Positions 8,797-17,900 of a stretch of DNA of 64,000 nucleotides are shown in pieces. Source of the stretch: Streptomyces clavuligerus (GTDB lineage: Bacteria; Actinomycetota; Actinomycetes; Streptomycetales; Streptomycetaceae); NCBI RefSeq assembly GCF_005519465.1, contig NZ_CP027859.1, forward strand, positions 1,674,001 through 1,738,000, in the 5' to 3' direction. How positions within the stretch are numbered: position 1 is the stretch's first letter; each line of letters begins with the position of its first letter. The translations under genes were made by a program, and so were the position numbers. The notes under the pieces were generated by a model, which was not told the origin of the DNA, made no database searches, and was given only the letters and a program-made list of their open reading frames with translations.

Positions 8797-11133
8797 TCAC
8801 CTTCCGCCGACGCCGGGCCGGGCATCGGCGGGCCGACGCGCCTGGTTGTGTCTGTGGGCCTGCGCCTGCTGACGCAGGAGTTCGAGGCTGCGGACGACGG
8901 CGCCCACCTCGTCCTGATACCGGGGGTAGAGCACGGTCTTGAGATCGCCGTCCGCGAGCTTCTCGGCACTGGTGGCGAGCGCCCGCAGCGGCCGGACGAC
9001 GACCAGCAGGATCCAGCCGAGGCAGATGATGATCGCGGCGAGTCCGAGCAGACCGGCGAGGACGCTGCGGTCCTCGCGCTCATAGGGGGCGATCTGGAAG
9101 CGCTCCGCGTTCTGCCAGCTCACGACCGTCCAGCCGATGTCGGCGGTGATGCCGCCGCCGGAGAAGGGGGCCGCGGCGGCGACGGTGACCCCGCCGCCCT
9201 CCCGCAGGAGCAGACCGTTCTCCAGCGGACCGGCGCCGACCCGGACCCCGGCCGCCCGGGTGAGGTCGGTCAGGGACTGGCGGGGCAGCTCCTCGAAGGC
9301 CAGGAAGCCGTCGTTGGCGGCGATGGTCCGGCTCTCGCTGTCCACCACGCGGACCTCGCCGAGGCCGCGCGGCATCAGCAGCGAGTTCAGGAACTCCACC
9401 CGGATCTCGCCGACCAGGGTGCTCCCCTTCTCCCCGGGCACCGGGGTGCCGGCCTGGATCACGGGCTTCTTGCCGCCCTCGCCGGAGATCCGGACCCAGG
9501 GCAGCTTCTCGTCCTGGGTCCAGGAGTGCGGGTCGCCGCCCGCGCGGGCGCCGACGCGGCCTTCGGCGTCGACGAGGTACAGGGCCTGATAGCGGGTGTG
9601 CTTCTTCAGGGTCTCCGGCAGCAGACGGTCGGCGGCGTTCTGTTCCTTCCCGATGAGCCGGGAGGTGGAGACGAGGTCTGCGTGGGCCTCGTTGAGGGCG
9701 CGGCGGACGCGGTCGGCGACCAGGTCGGTGCGGTCCCGCTGGTCGTTGACCATGGTCGTCGGGACACTGACCGAGCCGTCGGTGCGGTTCAGCAGCAGAC
9801 CGACGGGGACGCACCAGAGCAGCAGCAGGACGGCTGTCAGGATCAGCGAGGCGAGTCCGCCGAAGCGCGCCATGAGGCCCCGGCGCCCGCCCTTGCCCCC
9901 GCTGCCGGGGGCGGTTCCCGGGGCGCCGTCGCCGAGCCCGGCGAGCTGTCGGCGCAGCCGCTCCAGGGCGGCGCTGACGCGGGCGGCCTCGCCGCCGCGC
10001 TCCATGGTGACCGGCCGGGTCAGATCGCCGCGGGCGAGTCGGCGGGACTCCAGGAAGAGCCGCAGCAGCGGGCGCTGCACGGTGGTCCAGAGCACGGTCA
10101 CCGCGAGCAGTCCGAGCAGTACGAGAACACCGGAGACGGCGAGCCCGTACAGCCCACGGCCCTGCTCGCCGGAGTGCTGCTGGACCACCGGCAGCAGGGC
10201 GACGACGGTGAGCCCGAGTCCGGCGGCCACGCTCTTCTTCTCCTCGGGGTTCGAGGAGGCGAGCGAGGCGTATCCGGCGAGGGCGGTGCGGCCGTTGTAC
10301 TCGCCGCCGACCAGGGTGCCGCTGACGCCCGGGTAGCCCCGGGAGCCGGGCTCCTTGGCCTTGACGGGGTGCTGTTCCGCACGGGACGCGGCCTCGTCGG
10401 AGAGCTGGGTCATCTGCTTCTGGAGGAAGGCCAGCTCCCTCCGCTCCTGGTTGGAGTTGAGTGCTTCGGCGCGCTCGAATCCGGCCGTGGCGAGGATCTC
10501 GCCGTCCTCCGCCGCGACCGCCATGGTGCGGAAGGGGCCCAGGTTGATGGCGGGTACGGAGAGGCCGCTGGAGGCGATCAGGAGCTGCTGCGGGCGGTCC
10601 TTCCAGTCCAGCACGGCCATGAGCATCAGCCGGACGTCACCGGTCTCCAGCCGGACCATGCGGGGGCTCAGGGCGCGGTCGCCCTTGAGTACGTCCTCGT
10701 CCAGCCAGCCGAGCGGGATGCTCTCCCCGCGGGCGGCGAGGATGTCCCCGCTCTCCAGGTCCAGCACCGTGGTACCGGTCCACTTCTGGTAGGTCCGGCC
10801 CAGGTCCTCCAGGATGCGCTCGGCCTTGACCGGCTTGCCCGCGCTCAGCGCCCGGGCGGTGCGGTCCAGGTCGGTGACCCGCTCGTCGATGGAGGCGCGC
10901 ATGGCGATGGCGCCGTCCTCGGCGAAGTACTTCTGGGAGGAGAGGACCGCCTTGGGCGCGACGGTGTCCCCGCTGGGGCCGAGTACCTTCGCCGTCAGCG
11001 CGGCCAGGGCGAGGACGAGGACGCACAGCACCGCGATCGGCGGCCGGATACCGCCGAGGAGCGGCATGTCCGCGCGCTTGCGGCTGCGGCGCCGCCCCCC
11101 GCGCACGGCGTACGCGGCATTGCTCGATTTCAC
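8797..11133 (-). CDS. Membrane sensor-like protein with two extracytoplasmic and two HAMP modules
   Basis: The protein has 778 residues. Order: helix at about 30-48, extracytoplasmic sensor-like region (about 50-315), helix about 318-345, a HAMP-like stretch (RRLARGDLTRPVTMERGGEAARVSAALERL), a Gly-rich linker, helix about 422-450, a second extracytoplasmic region (about 455-685), helix about 690-715, and a HAMP domain at the C-terminus (LRALATSAEKLADGDLKTVLYPRYQDEVGAVVRSLE). No kinase, cyclase or chemotaxis output domain follows. It is placed inside the polyglutamate operon between CapA- and PgsB-like genes, so a regulatory or scaffold role in capsule synthesis is inferred. Start GTG 11133 with AGGAAAG upstream. 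I do not know a named family with exactly this layout. Confidence 0.85.
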   Translation of the reverse strand: MKSSNAAYAVRGGRRRSRKRADMPLLGGIRPPIAVLCVLVLALAALTAKVLGPSGDTVAPKAVLSSQKYFAEDGAIAMRASIDERVTDLDRTARALSAGKPVKAERILEDLGRTYQKWTGTTVLDLESGDILAARGESIPLGWLDEDVLKGDRALSPRMVRLETGDVRLMLMAVLDWKDRPQQLLIASSGLSVPAINLGPFRTMAVAAEDGEILATAGFERAEALNSNQERRELAFLQKQMTQLSDEAASRAEQHPVKAKEPGSRGYPGVSGTLVGGEYNGRTALAGYASLASSNPEEKKSVAAGLGLTVVALLPVVQQHSGEQGRGLYGLAVSGVLVLLGLLAVTVLWTTVQRPLLRLFLESRRLARGDLTRPVTMERGGEAARVSAALERLRRQLAGLGDGAPGTAPGSGGKGGRRGLMARFGGLASLILTAVLLLLWCVPVGLLLNRTDGSVSVPTTMVNDQRDRTDLVADRVRRALNEAHADLVSTSRLIGKEQNAADRLLPETLKKHTRYQALYLVDAEGRVGARAGGDPHSWTQDEKLPWVRISGEGGKKPVIQAGTPVPGEKGSTLVGEIRVEFLNSLLMPRGLGEVRVVDSESRTIAANDGFLAFEELPRQSLTDLTRAAGVRVGAGPLENGLLLREGGGVTVAAAAPFSGGGITADIGWTVVSWQNAERFQIAPYEREDRSVLAGLLGLAAIIICLGWILLVVVRPLRALATSAEKLADGDLKTVLYPRYQDEVGAVVRSLELLRQQAQAHRHNQARRPADARPGVGGR

Positions 11134-11319
11134 TGGTGTTCTTTCCTGCTTCCTGCGGCCCTGGAACGCTGCGGCCGGGGCCGCGGCGACGCTCGCCCGG
11201 CTCCCGGCGGTCCGGAGGGCGGCCGGTCCGTTGCCCGGCCCGCGCCCTGCCCACCCCTGGCCCGAATGATTCGATCTGTCCGATTTTGTCTGACGCGGTT
11301 GTCTGACGCTGCCCTGTGG

Positions 11320-12528
11320 TCAGTCCTTCAAGGACAGCTCGGCCAGGCCGTCGCCGCCCGGTGCGCCCCGGTTGAAGAGGTAGCCGCGAGTGCGCTCCGA
11401 GGCGAGGCGATAGCGGGCGATCCGCTCGGCGGACAGCTTGCCCGGCTCGTCGAGCACCTGCCGCACATCGATGAGCCGGTGGTCGGTGACGGCACCCTTG
11501 GGCACCTTCTCCCCGACCTCCACCTCGGGCGGGATGTCCATCAGTGTGGTTCTGTACCGGGCGGCGACGTCCCAGCCGTCCTCCGTCTCCCGGAACTCGA
11601 ACCAGCCGATGACTCCCTCCTCGGTGAGTCCGGTGGGTGAGGAGTGCCGGGCCACCTGGTTGCCGAGACCGTAGGCGATCCAGGTGCCGTTCACCTTCTG
11701 GATGGGCTGGACGACATGGGCGTGGTGTCCGATGACCAGATCGACGCCGGTCTCCTCGGTGAGCCGCTCGGCCAGCTCCAACTGGGGCACGCTCGGCTCG
11801 TTGTAGTGCTCCAGGCCCCAGTGGACCGAGAGGAGCACCACCTCGGCGCCCTGCTTCCTGGCCCGGGCCTCGGCCTTCTTGATCCGGTCCGTACTGATCC
11901 GGTTGAAGGCCCACTGCTGCTTCGCGGGCGTCGGGTTGAGGAAGGACTCCCAGGAGTACGAGAGGTGTGCGACCTTGACGCCCTTGACCTCACGAATGTT
12001 GATCTTGTCCGCCTCCGCGCGGGTGCGCGCGGAGCCGCTGTGGCCGAGCCCGGCCTTGTCCATGGCGTTCAGGGTGCGGCGCACCGCCTTCAGCCCGTGG
12101 TCGAAGGTGTGGTTCGAGGCGGTGGAGCATGTGTCGTAGCCCACATCCTTGAGCGCCGGCAGGATCTGCGGCGGAACAAGGAACTCCGGGTATCCCTCGA
12201 AGGGGCCCTTGGGCCTGCCCACGGGGGTTTCCATGTGGCAGATGGCGAGGTCGGCCTTGGAGATGACGGGCTTGACCCCGGCGAGCAGCGGGCCGAAGTC
12301 CAGCCCGGCGACTCCCTTGCCGGACCGCTCGGAGTCCCGGGCCGCCTGATCCGTCAGCTCCGGGTGGATGAGAACATCACCGGCGGCGGCGACGGTGAAC
12401 GAGCGTCCGCCCGGTTTGGCCGGTGTCTGTGACTCCGAGGATGCTGAGCCGCAGCCGGCGGTGAGGACGGCGAGGGCCGCCGTCGCTGCCAGCGCACGAG
12501 CTTTGGGGAGAGAATCACAGAATGTCAC
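11320..12528 (-). CDS. capA: CapA/PgsA-like lipoprotein of polyglutamate capsule synthesis
   Basis: About 402 residues. A lipoprotein signal peptide ends in the lipobox LTAG-Cys (Cys about 26). The PGA_cap domain follows, with the metallophosphatase-like signatures AAGDVLIHPELT, ICHMETPVG, ASNHTFDHG and GHHAHVVQPI. CapA/PgsA is the outward-facing subunit needed for polymer export or chain handling. Start GTG 12528 (a TTG lies just before it). The gene leads the minus-strand operon that continues into the HAMP protein, PgsB, PgsC and NlpC/P60, with 186 bases before the next gene. Its start region overlaps the start of a divergent lipoprotein gene, so the two share a very tight control region. 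Confidence 0.9.
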   Translation of the reverse strand: MTFCDSLPKARALAATAALAVLTAGCGSASSESQTPAKPGGRSFTVAAAGDVLIHPELTDQAARDSERSGKGVAGLDFGPLLAGVKPVISKADLAICHMETPVGRPKGPFEGYPEFLVPPQILPALKDVGYDTCSTASNHTFDHGLKAVRRTLNAMDKAGLGHSGSARTRAEADKINIREVKGVKVAHLSYSWESFLNPTPAKQQWAFNRISTDRIKKAEARARKQGAEVVLLSVHWGLEHYNEPSVPQLELAERLTEETGVDLVIGHHAHVVQPIQKVNGTWIAYGLGNQVARHSSPTGLTEEGVIGWFEFRETEDGWDVAARYRTTLMDIPPEVEVGEKVPKGAVTDHRLIDVRQVLDEPGKLSAERIARYRLASERTRGYLFNRGAPGGDGLAELSLKD

Positions 12529-13514
12529 CAACCGATCTTCGCACGACCCCCAAGATCGATCGCTCGCGTAATATTACGAGATCATCACTTTTTGTTCTCG
12601 TACTGTTTTTTTTCGGTTTCATCCTGACACTGACCGCTTGCCAACGGCAGTCCGCGGACGACACGGTCTCGTCCGACGCTCCCCGGGCCCGCGAACTCGT
12701 GGACCTCGATGACCGGATACTGGACTACGCCCGGCGCCCGGAGGGTCGCTCCGGTTACCGGCCCCCCAACGAGGAGCAGCGGGAAGACCTCGCCCGCGGC
12801 GTCGGACACCTCATCGATGGTGACGCGGGGAAGGCCGAAAAGGTTCTCGGTGACGCGGGTTTCCGGGTGACCCGGCTCACCGACACCGATTCCGGCAGAC
12901 GGTACGACGAGGTCGCGGCCCGCTCCTCCGACGGGCGGGCGGCACGCTGGGGACGGCTCTATCTCAACGCCGACGCCGCTGTCCGCTGGAGCGTCCAGGT
13001 GCCGCATCCGGTGACCGACCGCAACACCGAAGCCCTCGGGTCCCGGCTCCTGGAGTCCACTCCGGGCGGTGCCCTCGTTCTCGCCGGGGCGCATCGCACG
13101 GCCGGCCGGGGGGACACGGCGGACGTCGCCCACCGTACGGACAGCGTCTTCCACGCCGTCGTCACCGAACTGCAGAAGCGCAATGTCCCGGGTGTGCAGT
13201 TGCACGGCTTCGCGGAGTCCTCGAAGCGGCCCTACGACGCCATCCTCTCCACGGGCGCGATGCAGACCGCCCCCGGGGAGGCCACCCTGCTGGCGGACCT
13301 CATGGAGAACAGCGGCCTGCGGGTCTGCCGCGGCTGGTCCGACCAGTGCCCGCTGGAGGGCGTCACCAACGTCCAGGGCAGGGAGGCCCAGCGCCGGCAG
13401 TCGACCTTCCTCCATGTCGAACTGGCCCCCCGCGCCCGGGGCGGCGGCAACGACGCCCCCGAGGCGCGGGCGGCGCTCATCGGACTGCTGGAGAGCTGGA
13501 ACAGCAGGGCCTAG
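12522..13514 (+). CDS. Lipoprotein of unknown function, divergent from capA
   Basis: The protein has 330 residues. The first 40 form a lipoprotein signal peptide with a very hydrophobic core (LFVLVLFFFGFILT) and lipobox LTA-Cys40. The mature part has no domain I recognise; conserved-looking motifs are LVLAGAHRTAGRGDTADVAHRT, YDAILSTGAMQTAPGEATLLADLMENSG and HVELAPRA. The 5' end (12545-12615) is AT-rich with T-runs, unlike the surroundings. ATG 12522 was chosen for the GGGGAGAG upstream; it overlaps the divergent capA start by a few bases. The context suggests a surface protein acting on, or protecting from, the polyglutamate polymer, but nothing in the sequence proves that. Confidence 0.8.
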   Translation: MSPTDLRTTPKIDRSRNITRSSLFVLVLFFFGFILTLTACQRQSADDTVSSDAPRARELVDLDDRILDYARRPEGRSGYRPPNEEQREDLARGVGHLIDGDAGKAEKVLGDAGFRVTRLTDTDSGRRYDEVAARSSDGRAARWGRLYLNADAAVRWSVQVPHPVTDRNTEALGSRLLESTPGGALVLAGAHRTAGRGDTADVAHRTDSVFHAVVTELQKRNVPGVQLHGFAESSKRPYDAILSTGAMQTAPGEATLLADLMENSGLRVCRGWSDQCPLEGVTNVQGREAQRRQSTFLHVELAPRARGGGNDAPEARAALIGLLESWNSRA

Positions 13515-14035
13515 CGTGATGCGCCGGAAGCGGCGGGTGCCAGTCCTGCCTGCTTGTCCGTCCTGCGGGGTGGTGCGGTGATCGGTTCCGACTGCCGACC
13601 GGCCGCACGCCGGGCTGTGCGGCCCGGCTCCGTACCCCCGGGAGGCCGCCGCCACACCGCTCCGTTTTCCCCCTTCCCTCCGAGGGCCCTGATCAGGACA
13701 ACGTGGCCTCGATGCCGCGGAGTTCGGGCCGACCTGGCGTACCACCAGGCAGGGCGCTTCCGGAACGGCTCGGAGCTGATGGCGCCGGACCGCCGGGGCG
13801 CGTGCCTGTCGGACTCCACGGCTCCGTTCGTCCTGGTCAGTGAGTGAGGCCGGTGGCGGAACGCGGGGTGGGAGGAAAGGGCCGGATATCGACGGGGCGC
13901 TGAACCCCTGAGCACGACCTGCCATCTCCCAGGCCGATAGGAGCGGCAACCGCTCAGGGGACCGTCCGTGCGCCGCCCAGCCCGGCAGCAGGACACCTCC
14001 ACGGAAGAAGCGGGGCCGACGGGGGAGGCTTGATC

Positions 14036-14350
14036 GTGAGCAGAGAGAACCATCCACAGACCCGGGGGACCCCGCGGACCACGAGCGCGCGCTCGCGGTC
14101 ACGGTGGCTCACCGCCGTACTCGCCGTCCTGAACTCGATGGTGGCCCGGCTCACCGTTCTGTTGCCCGCCGTGCCGGTGCGCGCCGTGAACGGTGACGGC
14201 GCCTCACCGTTCACGGTACCTGCGCCACCTGCCTCAGGGACGGCTCCGACAGTGGCTCCCGGCGGAGACCGGAGACCGGGCGGGTGCCGCAGGAGGCCGA
14301 CTCCGGGCCGCCCGCTGCCGCGCCGGAGGGTCACCAGACCGGTCCCGTAG
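14036..14350 (+). CDS. Possible small secreted or membrane protein, uncertain
   Basis: A 104-residue frame beginning GTG 7 bases after a strong GGGGGAGG (14021-14028). An Arg/Ser-rich N-terminus is followed by a hydrophobic stretch (WLTAVLAVLNSMVARLTVLLPAVPV) and a Pro/Arg-rich tail. The tail may be non-coding read-through, and a perfect 13-bp hairpin lies inside it. Not recognised. It is kept only because the ribosome site and hydrophobic segment fit a small secreted or membrane protein. Confidence 0.3.
   Translation: MSRENHPQTRGTPRTTSARSRSRWLTAVLAVLNSMVARLTVLLPAVPVRAVNGDGASPFTVPAPPASGTAPTVAPGGDRRPGGCRRRPTPGRPLPRRRVTRPVP
14184..14216. terminator. Perfect 13-bp stem-loop
   Basis: The arms 14184-14196 and 14204-14216 are exact inverted complements, with a 7-base loop (cggcgcc). 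No T-run follows, as is common for actinomycete terminators. It may end transcription from the lipoprotein side or act as an attenuator before the biosynthetic operon. Confidence 0.5.
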
Positions 14351-14917
14351 GGCCACCGGTACCAGCCAGGACATCGGGGCCGTTGGCCGAGTGAGCCTGG
14401 CGACACCGCCGAACACCGCCGACACCGCTGACGCACCGGCCGTCGGCCGGCGCACGCCGCCGGGCCCGCACCGTCGGCGGGCGCGTCCGCCGCTCGGCCC
14501 GCGGTGCGGGGTACCCGGTCCGGAAACATCCGCTGTGACGACGTCCAGCACCTCCCCGGCGAGGTCCGACGACCTCCCGCCGGGTCACAGTCCACGCCGA
14601 CGGGGTTCCCGCCTGTCGGCGTCAGGGCCGATCGAGTCGGCCCGCGCGACGGGGTCCTTACGGCCTCGGCGCCCGGAAGGACCGCACGTCCGTGTGGTTC
14701 GCCGGGGTGCTCAGGGGAAGCAGCAGCGATCGGCTCCCTTCCGGCTCCTTGATGTCTCTATCGGACCCGGGGAAATTTATTTCCGGCCCGATGTGACGTG
14801 CTGAACCACGTCACTGCGATGTGCCGGTCGGCCCTGCGCTGTGAATCGCTGATCGCCAGGTACTTCTGAGTGACCCCCACACCGGAACATGCTGATCTCC
14901 ACAGAAGAAGAGAGACC
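14351..14917. other. Leader region of the indigoidine-type operon
   Basis: No convincing gene. The interval ends with two sharp symmetrical elements (14771-14784 and 14793-14814) and the ribosome site AGAAGAAGAGAG (about 14903-14914) of the synthetase gene. The operon promoter must lie here, but I cannot fix -35/-10 boxes. Confidence 0.5.
14771..14814. promoter_or_regulatory. Two candidate operators upstream of the synthetase
   Basis: Positions 14771-14784 are an AT-rich palindrome (ggaaat tt atttcc). Positions 14793-14800 and 14807-14814 are perfect 8-base inverted repeats (gtgacgtg / cacgtcac) separated by 6 bases. Both lie 100-150 bases before the synthetase start, as expected for binding sites of a dimeric repressor or activator. 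No regulator gene is present in the operon itself, so the binding protein is unknown. Confidence 0.5.
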
Positions 14918-17900
14918 ATGCACGCCACAGTGCTCAATCAATCCGCCAGAGAAGTATCGGACCGGAAATGCCTTCCTGACCTGCTTCGGGAACAGGCGCT
15001 CCGGCATCCGCACGGTACAGCGGTCGTTCATGACGACGAGACTCTCACCTTTCGCGAACTCGTCGAGCACGGCTCGGAACTGGCCGTGTATCTGCGGTAC
15101 CTCGGTGTGAAACCGGACGACTGCGTCGGCGTGTTTGTCGAACCGTCGACGGAACTGATGACAGGTGTCTGGGGAATCCTGTTCTCCGGCGGCGCGTATC
15201 TGCCCCTGTCACCGGAGTACCCCGAGGAGCGGCTGCGCTACATGATCGAGGATTCCGGCACAGAGGTCATCCTCGCGCAGCGGGGACTCGCGGAACGCCT
15301 TGCCGGGCTCGTTCCGCGAGGGACCAGGATCATCACCCCGGACGACGCGGACGCATTCACACGACGGCGTACCGGGGAAAGCGGGTACGGGCCCCTGGAC
15401 CTCCGTCCGCACCATCTGGCCTATGTCATCTACACCTCAGGCAGTACAGGAAAGCCGAAAGGCGTGATGATAGAACACCGGAGTGTCGTCAACCAGTTGG
15501 AGTGGCTGGCTTCCGGGCTCGGGGTGAACCGCGGGACGACCGTGCTCCAGAAGACACCCATGAGTTTCGACGCGGCGCAGTGGGAGATCCTGGCCCCCGC
15601 GTGCGGCAGCAGGGTCGTGATGGGCGGTCCCGGTGTGTACCGGGACGTCGAGCGGCTGATCGAGACGATCGTGCGCCACGGCGTCACCGCGTTGCAGTGC
15701 GTGCCCACGCTGCTTCAGGCGCTCGTGAGCACGGACGAGTTCGCCCTGTGCACCTCCCTCACGCAGATCCTCAGCGGCGGTGAGGCGCTGTCGAGGAGCC
15801 TCGCCGCGAAGTGTGTCGAGGTGTTGCCCCACTGCGAGCTGGTCAACCTGTACGGCCCGACCGAATGCACGATCAACACCTCGGCGTATGTCGTCGACCC
15901 GGCCGCCGTCGGGAACGGTCCGGACGCGATCTCGATCGGTACCCCGGTGGCCGGTACGCGGTACCACGTCCTGGACGACCAACGGAACGTGGCCGCGGTG
16001 GGGGAGACCGGCGAACTGTACATCGGCGGCGTCCAACTGGCGCGCGGATATCTGCGGCGGCCGGAGCTGACCGCGGAACGATTCGTCAGCGATCCGTTCG
16101 TACCCGGTGGCCGCCTGTTCCGCAGCGGTGATCTCGCCTACCGGAACGCCGACGGCACGGTGCAGTTCGTCGGCCGCCTCGACAATCAGGTGAAGCTCCG
16201 GGGTTTCCGGGTCGAACTGGACGAGATCAGGGTGTCGATCGAGAACCACGACTGGGTCAGGAGCGCGGCGGTGGTGGTCCGCGACGACCCGCGCACCGGG
16301 TTCCAGAACCTCGTCTCCCTGGTCGAACTCGACCCCGGGGAAGCGGCCCTGATGGACCAGGGCAACCACGGCGCGCACCACCAGTCCAAGTCCAGCAGGC
16401 TCCAGGTGCGCGCCCAACTGACCAACAGCGGGTGCCGGGACCCCGAGGAGATCGACGGCAGGGCCGTCGTCGAGCTGCCGGGCGGCGTGGCCACGCCGCG
16501 GCAGCGGCGGCAGGCGTTCGCCCGCAAGACCTACCGGTTCTACGAGGGCGGCGAGGTGACCAAGGCCGACATCCTCGAACTGCTGGCGGAACGATTCACC
16601 GGCGCGCGGTCCCGCGAGGTGGGCGCGGTCGGCCTCACGGAGCTGGGCGAGATCCTGCGCCACTTCGGTCAGCACACCAGCGACCAGCGATTGCTCCCGA
16701 AATACGGCTACGCGTCACCGGGATCGCTCTACGCCGCGCAGCTGTATGTGGAACTGGACCGGATCGGCGATCTGGCGCCGGGCTTCTACTACTACCACCC
16801 GGTGCGCCATCAACTGGTGCTGATCACCCCGAAGGGCGGCGCCGCCCCGGCGGCACGGATCGTGATCCACTCCGTGGGGAAGCGACGGGCGATCGAGCCG
16901 GTCTACAGGAACAACATCCAGGAGGTCCTGGAGATCGAGACCGGCCATATGGTCGGCCTGTTCGAGGCGGTTCTCCCCGGCCATGGCCTGACCGTCGTCG
17001 ACAGTGACCACACACCGGCCGTCATGGACAGCCTGGACTGCGCCGCCGAGGACCACTACCTGGGCAGCTTCGGGATCGGCCCGTGCACGACCGCGCTGGA
17101 CCTCCCGCTGGACCTCTATGTGCAGGCCCACCCGGGCGGAATCCCCGATCTGCCCGCCGGTCAGTACCGTTACCACGAGGGCGGGCTGGAGCCGGTCTCC
17201 GGCGAGCTGATCCAGCGCAGGCACGTCATCGCCATCAACCAGCAGGTCTACGACCGGGCGCGCTTCGGGATCTCGGTGATCAGCAGGACCGAGCAGGTCT
17301 GGAGGCGCTATGTCGATCTCGGCCGTGCGCTGCAACACCTCTCCATGAACGAGCTGAACCTCGGCTTCATGTCCTCGGGGTACAGCTCGAAATCCGGCGC
17401 GGACCTGCCGTCGGCGAAACGGCTGGAGACCGTGCTCACCGGTGCCGGACTCCGGGGCGGTCCGTCCTACTTCTTCGTCGGCGGACGGGTCAGCGACGAG
17501 CAGAAGCGGGCCGAGGACATGAAGGAGGACACGGTCCATATGAAGGGGCCGGCGGAGCTGATCAGGGACGACCTGGCGGGCACCCTCCCCGACTACATGA
17601 TCCCCAACCGGGTCGTGGTGCTGGACAAGCTGCCCGTCACCGCGAACGGAAAGATCGACAACGCGGCGCTGGAGGGGTTGGCCGAGAGCGCCCTCACCCA
17701 TGACGACCGGCCGTTCGTCGCGCCGCGGACCACCATCGAGCGGCGGATGGCCGAGCTGTGGAAGGCGGGTATGAAGCGGGACGTGGTCTCGATCCACGAC
17801 GACTTCTTCGCCTCCGGCGGCAACTCGCTGATCGCGGTCAGCCTGATCAACAAGATCAACCGGGAACTCGGCAGCTCCCTCCCGTTGCAGGCGCTGTTCG

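Noticed and set aside
8698..11640. 980-codon plus-strand frame
   Set aside because: Antisense to the HAMP protein and CapA-like gene; composition typical of reverse-complement noise.
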